Below are positions 1 to 5,720 of a DNA stretch of 5,720 nt, in pieces. Made by a program: the position numbers and the translations under genes. This DNA comes from Bacteroidota bacterium (GTDB taxonomy: Bacteria > Bacteroidota > Ignavibacteria > Ignavibacteriales > Ignavibacteriaceae). The notes beneath the pieces are model-generated. The model was not told where the DNA came from. It worked only from the letters and a program-made list of their open reading frames with translations, and did no database searches. Where the stretch lies: NCBI GenBank assembly GCA_021793635.1, contig JAJYSI010000245.1:1-5720 (forward strand), written 5' to 3'. Position 1 is the first letter of the stretch, and each line of letters opens with the position of its first letter.

Positions 1-1
1 A

Positions 2-1399
2 TCTTCGGTTGCCGGACAGAAGATAACTGATATCAATATAAAAGTAGGAGACCGGCTTTTTACATCGGTAAAGAATAGTAAATCCGAAGTAGCCCAAGTA
101 CCAAAAGCCGGAAGTGAAAAGGATACTAATCTTGTTAATGACCATAGTAAGATTGTAAAAGCTGATAAGTTCAATATCCCGGGATATAGATCAAATTTTT
201 ATGGAAGCATAAGCGCAAATTCGTTTTCTAACTACGCAAACTATGTTAACAGTGTAGGCATTCAGCGCTGGAATTACACTGTAAATCTTAATGCTCGAAA
301 TATAGGCGGCGGTCCGTTTTATTTTACAAATTATATGAACTTAAATTACATGAGTTCGGAATGGACGGATGTAAAAGCAAACGTATTTAATAATTTAAGA
401 GTGTATGATTTTTCACTCGGTTATAAAGTAGACGGTTTTAAAGCCTGGATTGGCAGACATACAAATTATAATATCTCAAGTCTTGGTCCGGTGGACGGAA
501 TTGAATTGGAAAAATCTTTCTTGAATAACTTTGCGGTGGGCGGAGTAATTGGCTCAAGACCAGATTTTTATAACATGGGAATTAACGGAAAGCTGTTTGA
601 GTACGGCGGTTATTTGACAAGGATAGATTCTGCCAACAACGGAGTAATGCAGAATACAATTGCCTTATTCCAGCAAACCAATTCCGGTATGACTGACAGA
701 AGATATCTATACTTCCAGCATACCAATACCATTATCCCTAACGTATATCTATTTGCTTCCACGGAAGTTGATTTATATAAAGAACAAAATAACGTTCCGC
801 AGAATACATTTTCTCTTACAAGCCTTTTTGTAAATACTCAGTATTCGCCTGTAAACTTTCTTTCAATTAACCTTTCATACGACGCCAGAAAGAATGTCGT
901 TTATTACCAGACGTTTAAAAGCTTCCTCGATAGTCTGTTTACAAATGAAATGAGACAAGGCGTTCAAGGCGGATTTTTTATAAGACCGGGCGGCGGATTA
1001 TTCTTTAATATTTCCGGCGGTTACAGCTATCAGAAAGGCGACGTTAAGCCTGCGCGTAATTTAAATTTTGCTGTTACTGAAGCCGAGCTTCCTATTATTG
1101 ATGTCTCTGCTACCGTAAATTATAATAAGATTTTTGGAAGCTACCAGAACGGCACAATGTACGGGCTGCTGCTTACCAAATTTATTAACTTTAATGTTAC
1201 TACTCTTTCTTTAGGATTTTCAAATATCAATTACAGCTTTGGCAGTGCATTAGCCGATTTTATACAGAAGTCAGTTACCGCAGAAATTGATACAAGAATT
1301 TTCGGTCCGCTCTTCTTCAATTTTTATTATGAAGGAGATTTTGACGGCGTAACCACATACAACCGTTTTATGACGGGCTTCAATTACAGATTTAGATGA
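2..1399 (+). CDS. Probable outer-membrane beta-barrel protein, 5'-truncated by the window edge
   Basis: The reading frame is open from base 2 to the TGA at 1397-1399, giving 465 visible residues; the true start lies upstream. The ATG at 335 is internal (visible residue 112), and 111 codons of the same character precede it. Visible residues 1-24 (with IKVGDRLF) look like the end of a small beta-rich periplasmic domain. Residues 25-58 form a Lys/Ser/Asp-rich linker. From about residue 62 to the end the protein alternates aromatic or hydrophobic with polar residues in stretches of 8-12, separated by Gly/Asn/Asp turns, and closes with FNYRFR. This is typical of outer-membrane beta-barrels, although the last residue is Arg after Phe rather than a terminal Phe. 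No catalytic motif was recognised and the substrate is unknown. The envelope location is inferred from composition; a secreted beta-rich protein is the alternative. The TPR gene begins 35 bases downstream on the same strand, so the two may be co-transcribed. Confidence 0.75.
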   Translation, partial: SSVAGQKITDINIKVGDRLFTSVKNSKSEVAQVPKAGSEKDTNLVNDHSKIVKADKFNIPGYRSNFYGSISANSFSNYANYVNSVGIQRWNYTVNLNARNIGGGPFYFTNYMNLNYMSSEWTDVKANVFNNLRVYDFSLGYKVDGFKAWIGRHTNYNISSLGPVDGIELEKSFLNNFAVGGVIGSRPDFYNMGINGKLFEYGGYLTRIDSANNGVMQNTIALFQQTNSGMTDRRYLYFQHTNTIIPNVYLFASTEVDLYKEQNNVPQNTFSLTSLFVNTQYSPVNFLSINLSYDARKNVVYYQTFKSFLDSLFTNEMRQGVQGGFFIRPGGGLFFNISGGYSYQKGDVKPARNLNFAVTEAELPIIDVSATVNYNKIFGSYQNGTMYGLLLTKFINFNVTTLSLGFSNINYSFGSALADFIQKSVTAEIDTRIFGPLFFNFYYEGDFDGVTTYNRFMTGFNYRFR

Positions 1400-1434
1400 T
1401 TAAACTATTTTATAACTAAAAATTTCTTTTAACT

Positions 1435-2055
1435 ATGTTTGGAAAAATAAAACCCTTATATATTTATTTGGTCGCAATATTTTTAGGTATAATAGGACTT
1501 TTCATCTTTAATAAAATTCATAATAAAACCTCTGCGGAGATGAATGCACCGCCTATTGATGTAAACGGTCAAGCCGTTCCTAACGATGCAATCCATAAGG
1601 GATTGGTAAATCCTGTTGCACAAAAGCCGAGCAAGAGCAACGTAATGCCGAGTATTATGCAGCATATGGAAACATTAAAGAATGCGGTTATTGATCATCC
1701 GAGAGATACTTTAAAGTTAAGAGAATATGCCGACTTTCTTGCTGAAGCTCAAATGAATGATCAAGCCTTAAATTACTATCAGAAGATTCTCCGCATAAAT
1801 CCCAGAAGAACCGACGTCATGACCTCGATGGTTTACATTTATTTTGCTGAAAAAAATCTTAAAGAAGCGGAGAGATACTTAAATAAAATTTTATCTGTAA
1901 ATAGAAACGACGTCAATGCTCTGTATAACCTTGGCGCCATTTCGGCTAACGAGGGGAACAGAGAAAAAGCAAAACAGTTGTGGACAAGAATAGTTAAGGA
2001 GTTTCCAAATTCACCTCTTGCAAAAGAAGCAAGGGCTTCATTAAGCCAGCTCTAA
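1435..2055 (+). CDS. Membrane-anchored TPR protein with PNDxIHxGLxNP linker motif (paralog 1)
   Basis: The product has 206 residues. One hydrophobic segment (about 8-25) follows a short Lys-bearing N-terminus and has no signal-peptidase site that I can see, so it probably anchors the protein with the rest outside the cytoplasmic membrane. Residues 31-70 are a polar linker with PNDAIHKGLVNP at 49-60 and SNV at 68-70. A helix (71-88) leads into three consecutive 34-residue TPRs at 91-124, 125-158 and 159-192; the third is the clearest (ALYNLGAI, then EKAKQLW, ending in P191). TPRs are protein-binding scaffolds. Arrays like this occur in CcmI/NrfG-type cytochrome c biogenesis factors and in many envelope assembly proteins, but no neighbour supports a specific role. 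The ATG at 1435 has no clear Shine-Dalgarno sequence, but the N-terminus matches that of the second paralog (IKPxYIY), which supports this start. It lies 35 bases after the barrel gene, possibly in one operon. Confidence 0.85.
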   Translation: MFGKIKPLYIYLVAIFLGIIGLFIFNKIHNKTSAEMNAPPIDVNGQAVPNDAIHKGLVNPVAQKPSKSNVMPSIMQHMETLKNAVIDHPRDTLKLREYADFLAEAQMNDQALNYYQKILRINPRRTDVMTSMVYIYFAEKNLKEAERYLNKILSVNRNDVNALYNLGAISANEGNREKAKQLWTRIVKEFPNSPLAKEARASLSQL

Positions 2056-2345
2056 TTTTATTCTGTGAAAATTTGTTATAGTTAATAAACATTAAAAAAA
2101 TCGATTCTATTTATGTCATCTAAAAATTTAAACAAACCTTTGCTAACTGGTTAATCTTAATCTCTTCTAATACTTCTTCTTTCCTATTGATGAGAAAAAT
2201 ACCATTATATTTTATCAATTCAGAAACGAAAACTTTTCTTATCAATTTATTTCAATCAAAAATCAAGATTTTTTCATCTTAATCAGTTCTTAAAAAATTG
2301 GTATAGAAACTGCCATTTAAGGCAACTGAATTTAGGAATTTGAAG
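2056..2345. other. 290-base AT-rich intergenic region between the two TPR paralogs
   Basis: There is no credible gene here. The longest thing resembling one is a 13-codon frame at 2113-2154 without a ribosome binding site. About 2155-2185 is pyrimidine-rich on the plus strand. A weak possible hairpin spans 2186-2219: ten pairs between ATTGATGAGA and TTTTATCAAT, two of them G-U, with a 14-base loop. A smaller one, TGCC/GGCA around ATTTAA, lies at 2311-2324, just before the second TPR gene. TATAGA at 2302-2307 resembles a -10 box but has no convincing -35 partner. A promoter for the downstream gene probably lies here, judging by the length of the gap, but I cannot place it. Confidence 0.5.
2334..2337 (+). 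promoter_or_regulatory. Shine-Dalgarno AGGA that decides the start of the second TPR gene
   Basis: AGGA lies 8 bases before the ATG at 2346, which is good spacing. The in-frame TTG at 2340 would be only 2 bases away and is therefore a poor start. Starting at 2346 also gives an N-terminus (MKNIKPIYIY) that lines up with paralog 1 (MFGKIKPLYIY). Confidence 0.6.
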
Positions 2346-2951
2346 ATGAAAAACATTAAACCTATATACATTTACGGTATCGGTGTAATATTAAGTGCAC
2401 TGGTTTTTATTTTTCTTTCGCAAAAAGATGAGACAGCCTACCCCGGTAATACAGGAAGCATGATGAACAAGCAAATGCCGAATGATAATATCCATAACGG
2501 ATTAACAAATCCGGCGCAGCTGCCGAATAAAAACAATGTTGCCGAAGCTATTATGCAAAGAATGCAAATGCTGAAGCAGGCTGCCGAATCTAATCCGAGA
2601 GATACAGCTAAGCTAAAAGCCTATGCGGATTTTCTTTCAGCGGCGCATCAGCCGGATGAAGCATTGGTTTATTATAATAAAATATTAAGTCTATATCCAA
2701 AGCGGATAGATGTTCTTTTTTCTGCCGCTTATATAAATTATACTAAAAGAAATTTTGCCGAAGCGGAAAAGATTCTGAAAAAAGTTATTTCTTATGATAG
2801 AAATAATCTTCAGGCTTATTATAACTTGGGTGCAATTGCCGCAAGCGAAGGCAATAAAGACAAGGCAAAAGAAATTTGGTCTAAATTGATTAAAGATCAT
2901 CCAACTGCACAGATTGCTTCAACAGCTAAAAAATCTTTAGGCGAGATTTAA
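2346..2951 (+). CDS. Membrane-anchored TPR protein with PNDxIHxGLxNP linker motif (paralog 2)
   Basis: The product has 201 residues from the ATG at 2346 (203 if the TTG at 2340 were used, which its spacing from AGGA argues against). It has the same plan as the upstream gene: membrane anchor at about 7-24, a polar linker with PNDNIHNGLTNP at 45-56, then NNV at 63-65, a helix, and three 34-residue TPRs at about 86-119, 120-153 and 154-187. By my hand count the last 139 residues align without gaps with those of paralog 1 at about 47% identity, while the anchors and the start of the linkers have diverged. It is therefore an old tandem duplicate kept intact. The anchor implies that the TPR domain lies on the periplasmic side, probably binding another envelope protein; the partner is unknown. 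The stop TAA (2949-2951) overlaps the stop of the convergent CDF gene. A 290-base leader suggests its own promoter, so the pair may be regulated separately. Confidence 0.85.
   Translation: MKNIKPIYIYGIGVILSALVFIFLSQKDETAYPGNTGSMMNKQMPNDNIHNGLTNPAQLPNKNNVAEAIMQRMQMLKQAAESNPRDTAKLKAYADFLSAAHQPDEALVYYNKILSLYPKRIDVLFSAAYINYTKRNFAEAEKILKKVISYDRNNLQAYYNLGAIAASEGNKDKAKEIWSKLIKDHPTAQIASTAKKSLGEI
2928..2949 (-). terminator. Weak candidate terminator of the CDF gene, inside the end of TPR paralog 2
   Basis: Read on the minus strand just past the CDF stop, AAATCT and AGATTT form a 6-base-pair stem around a 7-base loop (2931-2949), and the second arm runs into a six-T tract (through 2928). Position and T tract fit an intrinsic terminator, but the stem has only one G-C pair and would be unstable. 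Nothing comparable follows TPR paralog 2 on the plus strand. Confidence 0.22.
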
Positions 2952-3865
2952 ACATCATTTTTATTTATATCATGCTTGATGCTGATTAGCCCGTTCTGTT
3001 CCTCGCTTAAATCAGCTTCAAGCTGGATAGTAGGATGATCAATATTAAATTTTTCTTTTAATTCTCTTTCAAGCTTATCAATTATCAGATAGCCTTTGCT
3101 TAAGAGCTGATCTTCAACAACAACATGTACCGAAAGTGCATACAGCTTTGATGAAAGCGACCAGATGTGGAGATGATGTATTTCTTTTACTTCCGGGAAT
3201 GAAGAAATAAAAGTTGAAACCTGATTCAAATCTATTTCCTTCGGCGTGCCTTCGCTTAAAATATTTACTGTTTCAAGAATTACATCCCAGCCGCTCTTAA
3301 TTATGAATAATCCGATAACGATTGAAAATATTGGGTCAAGTATAACCCAGTTGAAAAAGTAGATTAAGATCCCCGCAAGTATTACAAGTAAAGAATTGAG
3401 CGCATCATAAAACATATGAAGGTATGCAGATTTCATGTTCAGGTCTTCATGTGAATTTTTATGAAGCAGGAAAGATGATAAAGCGTTTGCTGCAAATCCG
3501 AGTGCGGCGACTATTATTACCCACGGCGCTTTTATTTGTTCCGGTGTAATCAATCTTTGTGCGGCTTCATAAATAATATAAACGCCGATAATAACCAGTG
3601 CGGATGAATTTATAAAAGCTACAATTATTTCTGCTCTGATATAACCGAAAGACTTATCAGGTGTAGCCTTCCACTTGGACATTCTTACTGCGGCAAGACT
3701 TAGTAAAAGCGACAGCAAATCTCCGAAATTATGAAGTGCATCGGAAATAAGAGCAAGGCTGTTGCTTATTATACCCGCTATAAGTTCGCCGGCAACTATT
3801 ACAGAATTTAGCAGAATAGAAACAATTAAATTCCTTTGGGTTGTCGGTTTATGCTGATGAGCCAT
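2948..3865 (-). CDS. Cation diffusion facilitator (CDF/SLC30) family divalent metal efflux transporter, Zn2+ type
   Basis: The 305-residue protein is full length for the family, whose members export Zn2+, Co2+ or Cd2+ from the cytoplasm in exchange for protons as dimers in the inner membrane. Six membrane segments are visible at about 12-33, 37-60, 78-101, 114-134, 147-171 and 172-192. The transport site is shown by HxxxD in segment 2 (H45, D49) and again in segment 5 (H150, D154), the pattern usual in zinc-selecting CDF proteins of the CzcD/ZitB type. Other signatures are FGYIRAE (73-79), LDP (176-178) and the C-terminal cytoplasmic domain (about 208-285) with HHLHIWSL (230-237), H247 and DHPTIQLE (276-283). 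The N-terminus and the loop between segments 4 and 5 carry few His residues (H3, H5, H135, H139), so there is no long metal-sensing His loop. The ATG has AAGG 8 bases upstream. The gene is divergent from the MORN_2 gene and convergent with TPR paralog 2. Zinc as the main substrate is inferred from the motif. Confidence 0.95.
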   Translation of the reverse strand: MAHQHKPTTQRNLIVSILLNSVIVAGELIAGIISNSLALISDALHNFGDLLSLLLSLAAVRMSKWKATPDKSFGYIRAEIIVAFINSSALVIIGVYIIYEAAQRLITPEQIKAPWVIIVAALGFAANALSSFLLHKNSHEDLNMKSAYLHMFYDALNSLLVILAGILIYFFNWVILDPIFSIVIGLFIIKSGWDVILETVNILSEGTPKEIDLNQVSTFISSFPEVKEIHHLHIWSLSSKLYALSVHVVVEDQLLSKGYLIIDKLERELKEKFNIDHPTIQLEADLSEEQNGLISIKHDINKNDV

Positions 3866-3873
3866 GATTTACG

Positions 3874-3877
3874 CCTT
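3874..3877 (-). promoter_or_regulatory. Shine-Dalgarno AAGG of the CDF gene
   Basis: Read on the minus strand, AAGG (part of AAGGCG) precedes the ATG at 3865 by 8 bases. It is one of the two convincing ribosome binding sites in the window and supports the chosen start. Confidence 0.55.
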
Positions 3878-3918
3878 GTTTTTCGCTTTTCAATTTTTCT
3901 TCTAATGAAATAATTTTA

Positions 3919-3935
3919 ATTTTGAAATTCAAAAT
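3919..3935. promoter_or_regulatory. Perfect 17-base palindrome, candidate operator
   Basis: ATTTTGAA-A-TTCAAAAT has two perfect 8-base arms around one central base. It lies in the divergent promoter region and overlaps the TAATTTTG element, where a dimeric repressor could act on either gene. It does not resemble the Fur or Zur consensus closely enough to name a regulator. In DNA this AT-rich, palindromes of this size arise by chance now and then, so position is the main argument. Confidence 0.35.
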
Positions 3936-3986
3936 ATGATTTTGTTTTATCATCACGACAAATTTAAACTTATTTTCAGAAATATT

Positions 3987-5327
3987 ATGTTCAGATCCGC
4001 TACCTATGGGTTGTTGCTTGTTCTTATTGTAATAATGTTTTCCAATACAATCAAGGCTCAAAACAATTCGAATGTTGAAGTTAAAAAAACGTTTTACCCG
4101 AATGGTGTATTAAAGACTCAAGGCGATTATGTTAACGGCAAATTGAACGGTGAGTATATTGAATATTATCCTGACGGTCATCTCTGGAAAGTATGGAATT
4201 TCTCAAACGGGAAAGAAGAAGGAAAATCAAACTGGTATTTTGAAAACGGTCTTTTAAGTATTGAATGGAATTACCACCACGGAGTGAAGCAGGGAATCTC
4301 CAAATGGTATTATGAAACAGGAGAACTATGGGCAGTGCAAAATTATGTAAATGGAAAACTTGAAGACACTACGCATACATATTATAAAACCGGTGAGCTT
4401 GAAGGAGACTGGATTTATACGGACGACAAATTAAACGGAGTGTGCAAAACTTATTTCAAGGATGGCAAAGTTGAAGTTCTTAAAACTTATGTAAACGGCT
4501 TGAGGGAAGGTCCTTCCATTGTTTATAATGATAACAACACCATAGCATTGCAGGCAAATTATAAGAACGATGAGCTTGACGGTGAAGTTAAAATTTTCGA
4601 TCTTGCCGGCGACCTTCGTGTAAAAGACTTTTATGTAAACGGAGAATTAAAAAACAGAATTAAATATTCTTTACTTGGTAAACTGGAATTCGAGGAGAGG
4701 ACTGATAGAAGCTATTATCCTAATGGTTCATTAAAACAGGAGATCCATTACAAGAACGGAGAAAAGAACGGACTTGCAAGAGACTATTACGTGGATGGTT
4801 TTCTAAAAGACGAATGGAAATATAGAAATGATACTTTGCAGGGGACCTCATTTACATACTATGAAGGCGGGATAATTAAATCTTCGATTGATTATATAAA
4901 CGGAATTCAGAAAGGGATTACCAGAACATATTACCCGGATGGTACGCTTGAATCCGAAACGAATTACGAGCATAATAAGAAAAACGGGATTGAAATTATT
5001 TATTATAAAAACCACAACCTAAAAGACTATTTTTACAATAGCAATAATTTGTCTAACGGAGATTATAAAACATTCTATGACGATGGCATGCTTGAATCCG
5101 AAGCCAAATATGATAACGGCAAAGTCACGGGTACTAAAAAATATTATTACAAATACGGACAGCTAAAGAAGACGGAACCTTATTGGGATGGAAAAGTTGA
5201 CGGTTATGTTAAAACCTATTATGTAGATGGAAAATTAAAGAAGGAAGAATATTATGTCTCAGGGAAAATGTTTACGAGTAAAGAATATAATCAAGATGGA
5301 AAAATAATTTCTGCAATAGGATATTAA
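3987..5327 (+). CDS. Exported MORN_2 (YwqK-type) repeat protein with two modules of 8.5 units
   Basis: From the ATG at 3987 the product has 446 residues. Residues 1-24 form a signal peptide: Arg3, hydrophobic core 9-18, and a likely signal-peptidase I cut after IKA (22-24), giving an N-terminal Gln. An in-frame ATG at 3936 would add 17 residues ahead of the signal peptide; I prefer 3987 because it gives a normal signal peptide and because 3936 directly abuts the palindrome of the promoter region. Neither start has a clear ribosome binding site. The rest is an array of 24-residue units of the form xYYPDGxLxxExxYxNGxxxGxxK (Pfam MORN_2): eight units (35-225), a 16-residue half unit (226-241), eight more (242-432) and a final half unit (433-446). 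Such proteins are often labelled YwqK-family antitoxins, but export and the absence of an adjacent toxin argue against that role. Short beta-hairpin repeats suggest a surface or periplasmic scaffold; the actual function is unknown. The amidase gene follows after 31 bases. Confidence 0.85.
   Translation: MFRSATYGLLLVLIVIMFSNTIKAQNNSNVEVKKTFYPNGVLKTQGDYVNGKLNGEYIEYYPDGHLWKVWNFSNGKEEGKSNWYFENGLLSIEWNYHHGVKQGISKWYYETGELWAVQNYVNGKLEDTTHTYYKTGELEGDWIYTDDKLNGVCKTYFKDGKVEVLKTYVNGLREGPSIVYNDNNTIALQANYKNDELDGEVKIFDLAGDLRVKDFYVNGELKNRIKYSLLGKLEFEERTDRSYYPNGSLKQEIHYKNGEKNGLARDYYVDGFLKDEWKYRNDTLQGTSFTYYEGGIIKSSIDYINGIQKGITRTYYPDGTLESETNYEHNKKNGIEIIYYKNHNLKDYFYNSNNLSNGDYKTFYDDGMLESEAKYDNGKVTGTKKYYYKYGQLKKTEPYWDGKVDGYVKTYYVDGKLKKEEYYVSGKMFTSKEYNQDGKIISAIGY
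4089..5324 (+). repeat. 72-base coding repeat array (sixteen MORN_2 units plus two half units)
   Basis: The array repeats every 72 bases. Module 1 covers 4089-4709 with its half unit at 4662-4709, and module 2 covers 4710-5324. Units are diverged at the DNA level. The clearest exact match is GCTTGAATCCGAA at 4946-4958 and 5090-5102, exactly two unit lengths (144 bases) apart. Units 5, 7 and 13 have lost the conserved NG in the middle of the unit; the aromatic at unit position 14 is kept nearly throughout. Confidence 0.85.
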
Positions 5328-5358
5328 GAAAAATTATAGAAGATACCAGATATATAAA

Positions 5359-5720
5359 ATGAAAAATAAAAAGTTTGTAGTGGGCTTAATTCAAATGTCT
5401 ATGGATAAAAATTCTAAAGACAATTTAAAGAAAGCCGTGTCCATGATAGACAAAGCCTCAAAGAAAGGCGCGAATGTAATTTGTCTGCCGGAGTTATTCC
5501 GCTCTCAGTATTTCTGTCAGGTGGAAGATATAAAGAACTTTGATTTAGCTGAGACAATTCCGGGAGAATCAACGGAAGTAATAAGTAAGACAGCCAAGAA
5601 AAATGGAGTAGTTATAATTGTTCCATTATTTGAAAAGCGTGCTGCTGGTGTTTATCATAACAGCTCTGTTATTATTGATGAGAAAGGGAAGATAGCCGGA
5701 CACTACCGCAAGATGCACAT
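5359..5720 (+). CDS. Carbon-nitrogen hydrolase, probable N-carbamoylputrescine amidase (3'-truncated)
   Basis: The first 120 residues are visible and the frame continues past the right edge. Family members of this type have about 290 residues. VGLIQMS (8-14) is the usual first strand of the nitrilase superfamily. CLPELF (42-47) holds the catalytic Glu45, and HYRKMH (115-120) holds the catalytic Lys118; the nucleophilic Cys lies beyond the window. The run PELFRSQYFCQ together with YHNSSVIIDEKGKI and YRKMH closely recalls AguB-type enzymes, which hydrolyse N-carbamoylputrescine to putrescine, CO2 and ammonia in the cytoplasm as the last step of agmatine-based polyamine synthesis. Beta-ureidopropionase or another omega-amidase is a less likely alternative. 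The ATG at 5359 starts right before the conserved first strand; there is no clear ribosome binding site. It starts 31 bases after the MORN_2 gene and may be co-transcribed with it. Neighbouring genes such as agmatine deiminase would lie outside the window. Confidence 0.88.
   Translation, partial: MKNKKFVVGLIQMSMDKNSKDNLKKAVSMIDKASKKGANVICLPELFRSQYFCQVEDIKNFDLAETIPGESTEVISKTAKKNGVVIIVPLFEKRAAGVYHNSSVIIDEKGKIAGHYRKMH

Larger units (their letters stand above)
3866..3986. promoter_or_regulatory. Divergent promoter region between the CDF and MORN_2 genes
   Basis: This 121-base, very AT-rich stretch separates two genes read outward, so promoters for both are expected here. TAATTTTG at 3917-3924 (plus strand) matches the TAnnTTTG -7 element known from Bacteroidota, but I find no TTG element at the usual distance upstream. 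On the minus strand TTGTCG and CATATT, 17 bases apart, are a poor -35/-10 pair. The promoters are thus inferred from gene order and not pinpointed. A short minus-strand frame crossing this region ends just inside the CDF gene and has no sign of being a real gene. Confidence 0.5.

Noticed and set aside
335..1399. The ATG at 335 as the start of the first gene
   Set aside because: The frame is open back to base 2, with protein-like, barrel-type sequence before that ATG and no ribosome binding site at it. The gene is truncated by the window edge.
1483..1665. 60-residue minus-strand frame within TPR paralog 1
   Set aside because: It lies wholly antisense to a well-supported gene and has no domain-like sequence.
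2113..2154. 13-codon plus-strand frame in the gap between the TPR genes
   Set aside because: There is no ribosome binding site, it is very short, and frames of this size are expected by chance.
2186..2219. Hairpin as a terminator of TPR paralog 1
   Set aside because: The stem is almost all A-T with two G-U pairs, the loop is 14 bases, and no T tract follows. It is also 130 bases past the stop.
2691..2900. 69-residue minus-strand frame within TPR paralog 2
   Set aside because: It is a shadow of the TPR coding sequence, rich in Phe and Ile as expected for the reverse of AT-rich codons.
3849..4061. 70-residue minus-strand frame across the divergent promoter
   Set aside because: It overlaps the first codons of both flanking genes, has low-complexity Lys/Ile/Asn content and no recognisable domain. 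A shorter internal start does not improve it.
4089..5324. The periodic array as a CRISPR or other DNA-level repeat locus
   Set aside because: The 72-base period is the codon image of a 24-residue protein repeat in one long open frame. The units are diverged, with no constant repeat alternating with spacers.

Overview
The window is AT-rich (by eye about 35-37% G+C), uses the standard bacterial code and mostly lacks strong Shine-Dalgarno sites. Together with an exported MORN_2-repeat protein, a large outer-membrane-type beta protein and membrane-anchored TPR proteins, this suggests a Gram-negative member of the Bacteroidota/Chlorobiota/Ignavibacteriota group. This assignment is inference: the window has no rRNA or marker gene.

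Layout. (1) Positions 2-1399, plus strand: the 3' part of a gene for a probable outer-membrane beta-barrel protein, open at the left edge. (2) 1435-2055 and 2346-2951, plus strand: two paralogous small proteins, each with one N-terminal membrane anchor, a linker carrying the shared motif PNDxIHxGLxNP, and three TPRs. The first follows the barrel gene after 35 bases and may share its transcript; a 290-base AT-rich gap separates the two paralogs. (3) 2948-3865, minus strand: a complete cation diffusion facilitator (Zn2+-type efflux) transporter. Its stop codon overlaps that of the second TPR gene in a shared TTAA. (4) A 121-base divergent promoter region with a perfect 8+1+8 palindrome. (5) 3987-5327, plus strand: an exported protein made almost entirely of 24-residue MORN_2 repeats arranged as two modules of eight units plus a half unit. 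(6) 5359 to the right edge, plus strand: the N-terminal quarter to half of a carbon-nitrogen hydrolase resembling N-carbamoylputrescine amidase, 31 bases after the MORN_2 gene.

How the genes relate. The barrel protein and TPR proteins plausibly act in the cell envelope, the CDF protein exports divalent metal from the cytoplasm, and the amidase would make putrescine. No single pathway joins them. I see no phage, transposon, CRISPR or defence locus, no tRNA or rRNA and no pseudogene. The points most worth a second look are the motif-bearing TPR pair, the two-module MORN_2 protein, the interlocked stop codons and the palindrome in the divergent promoter.
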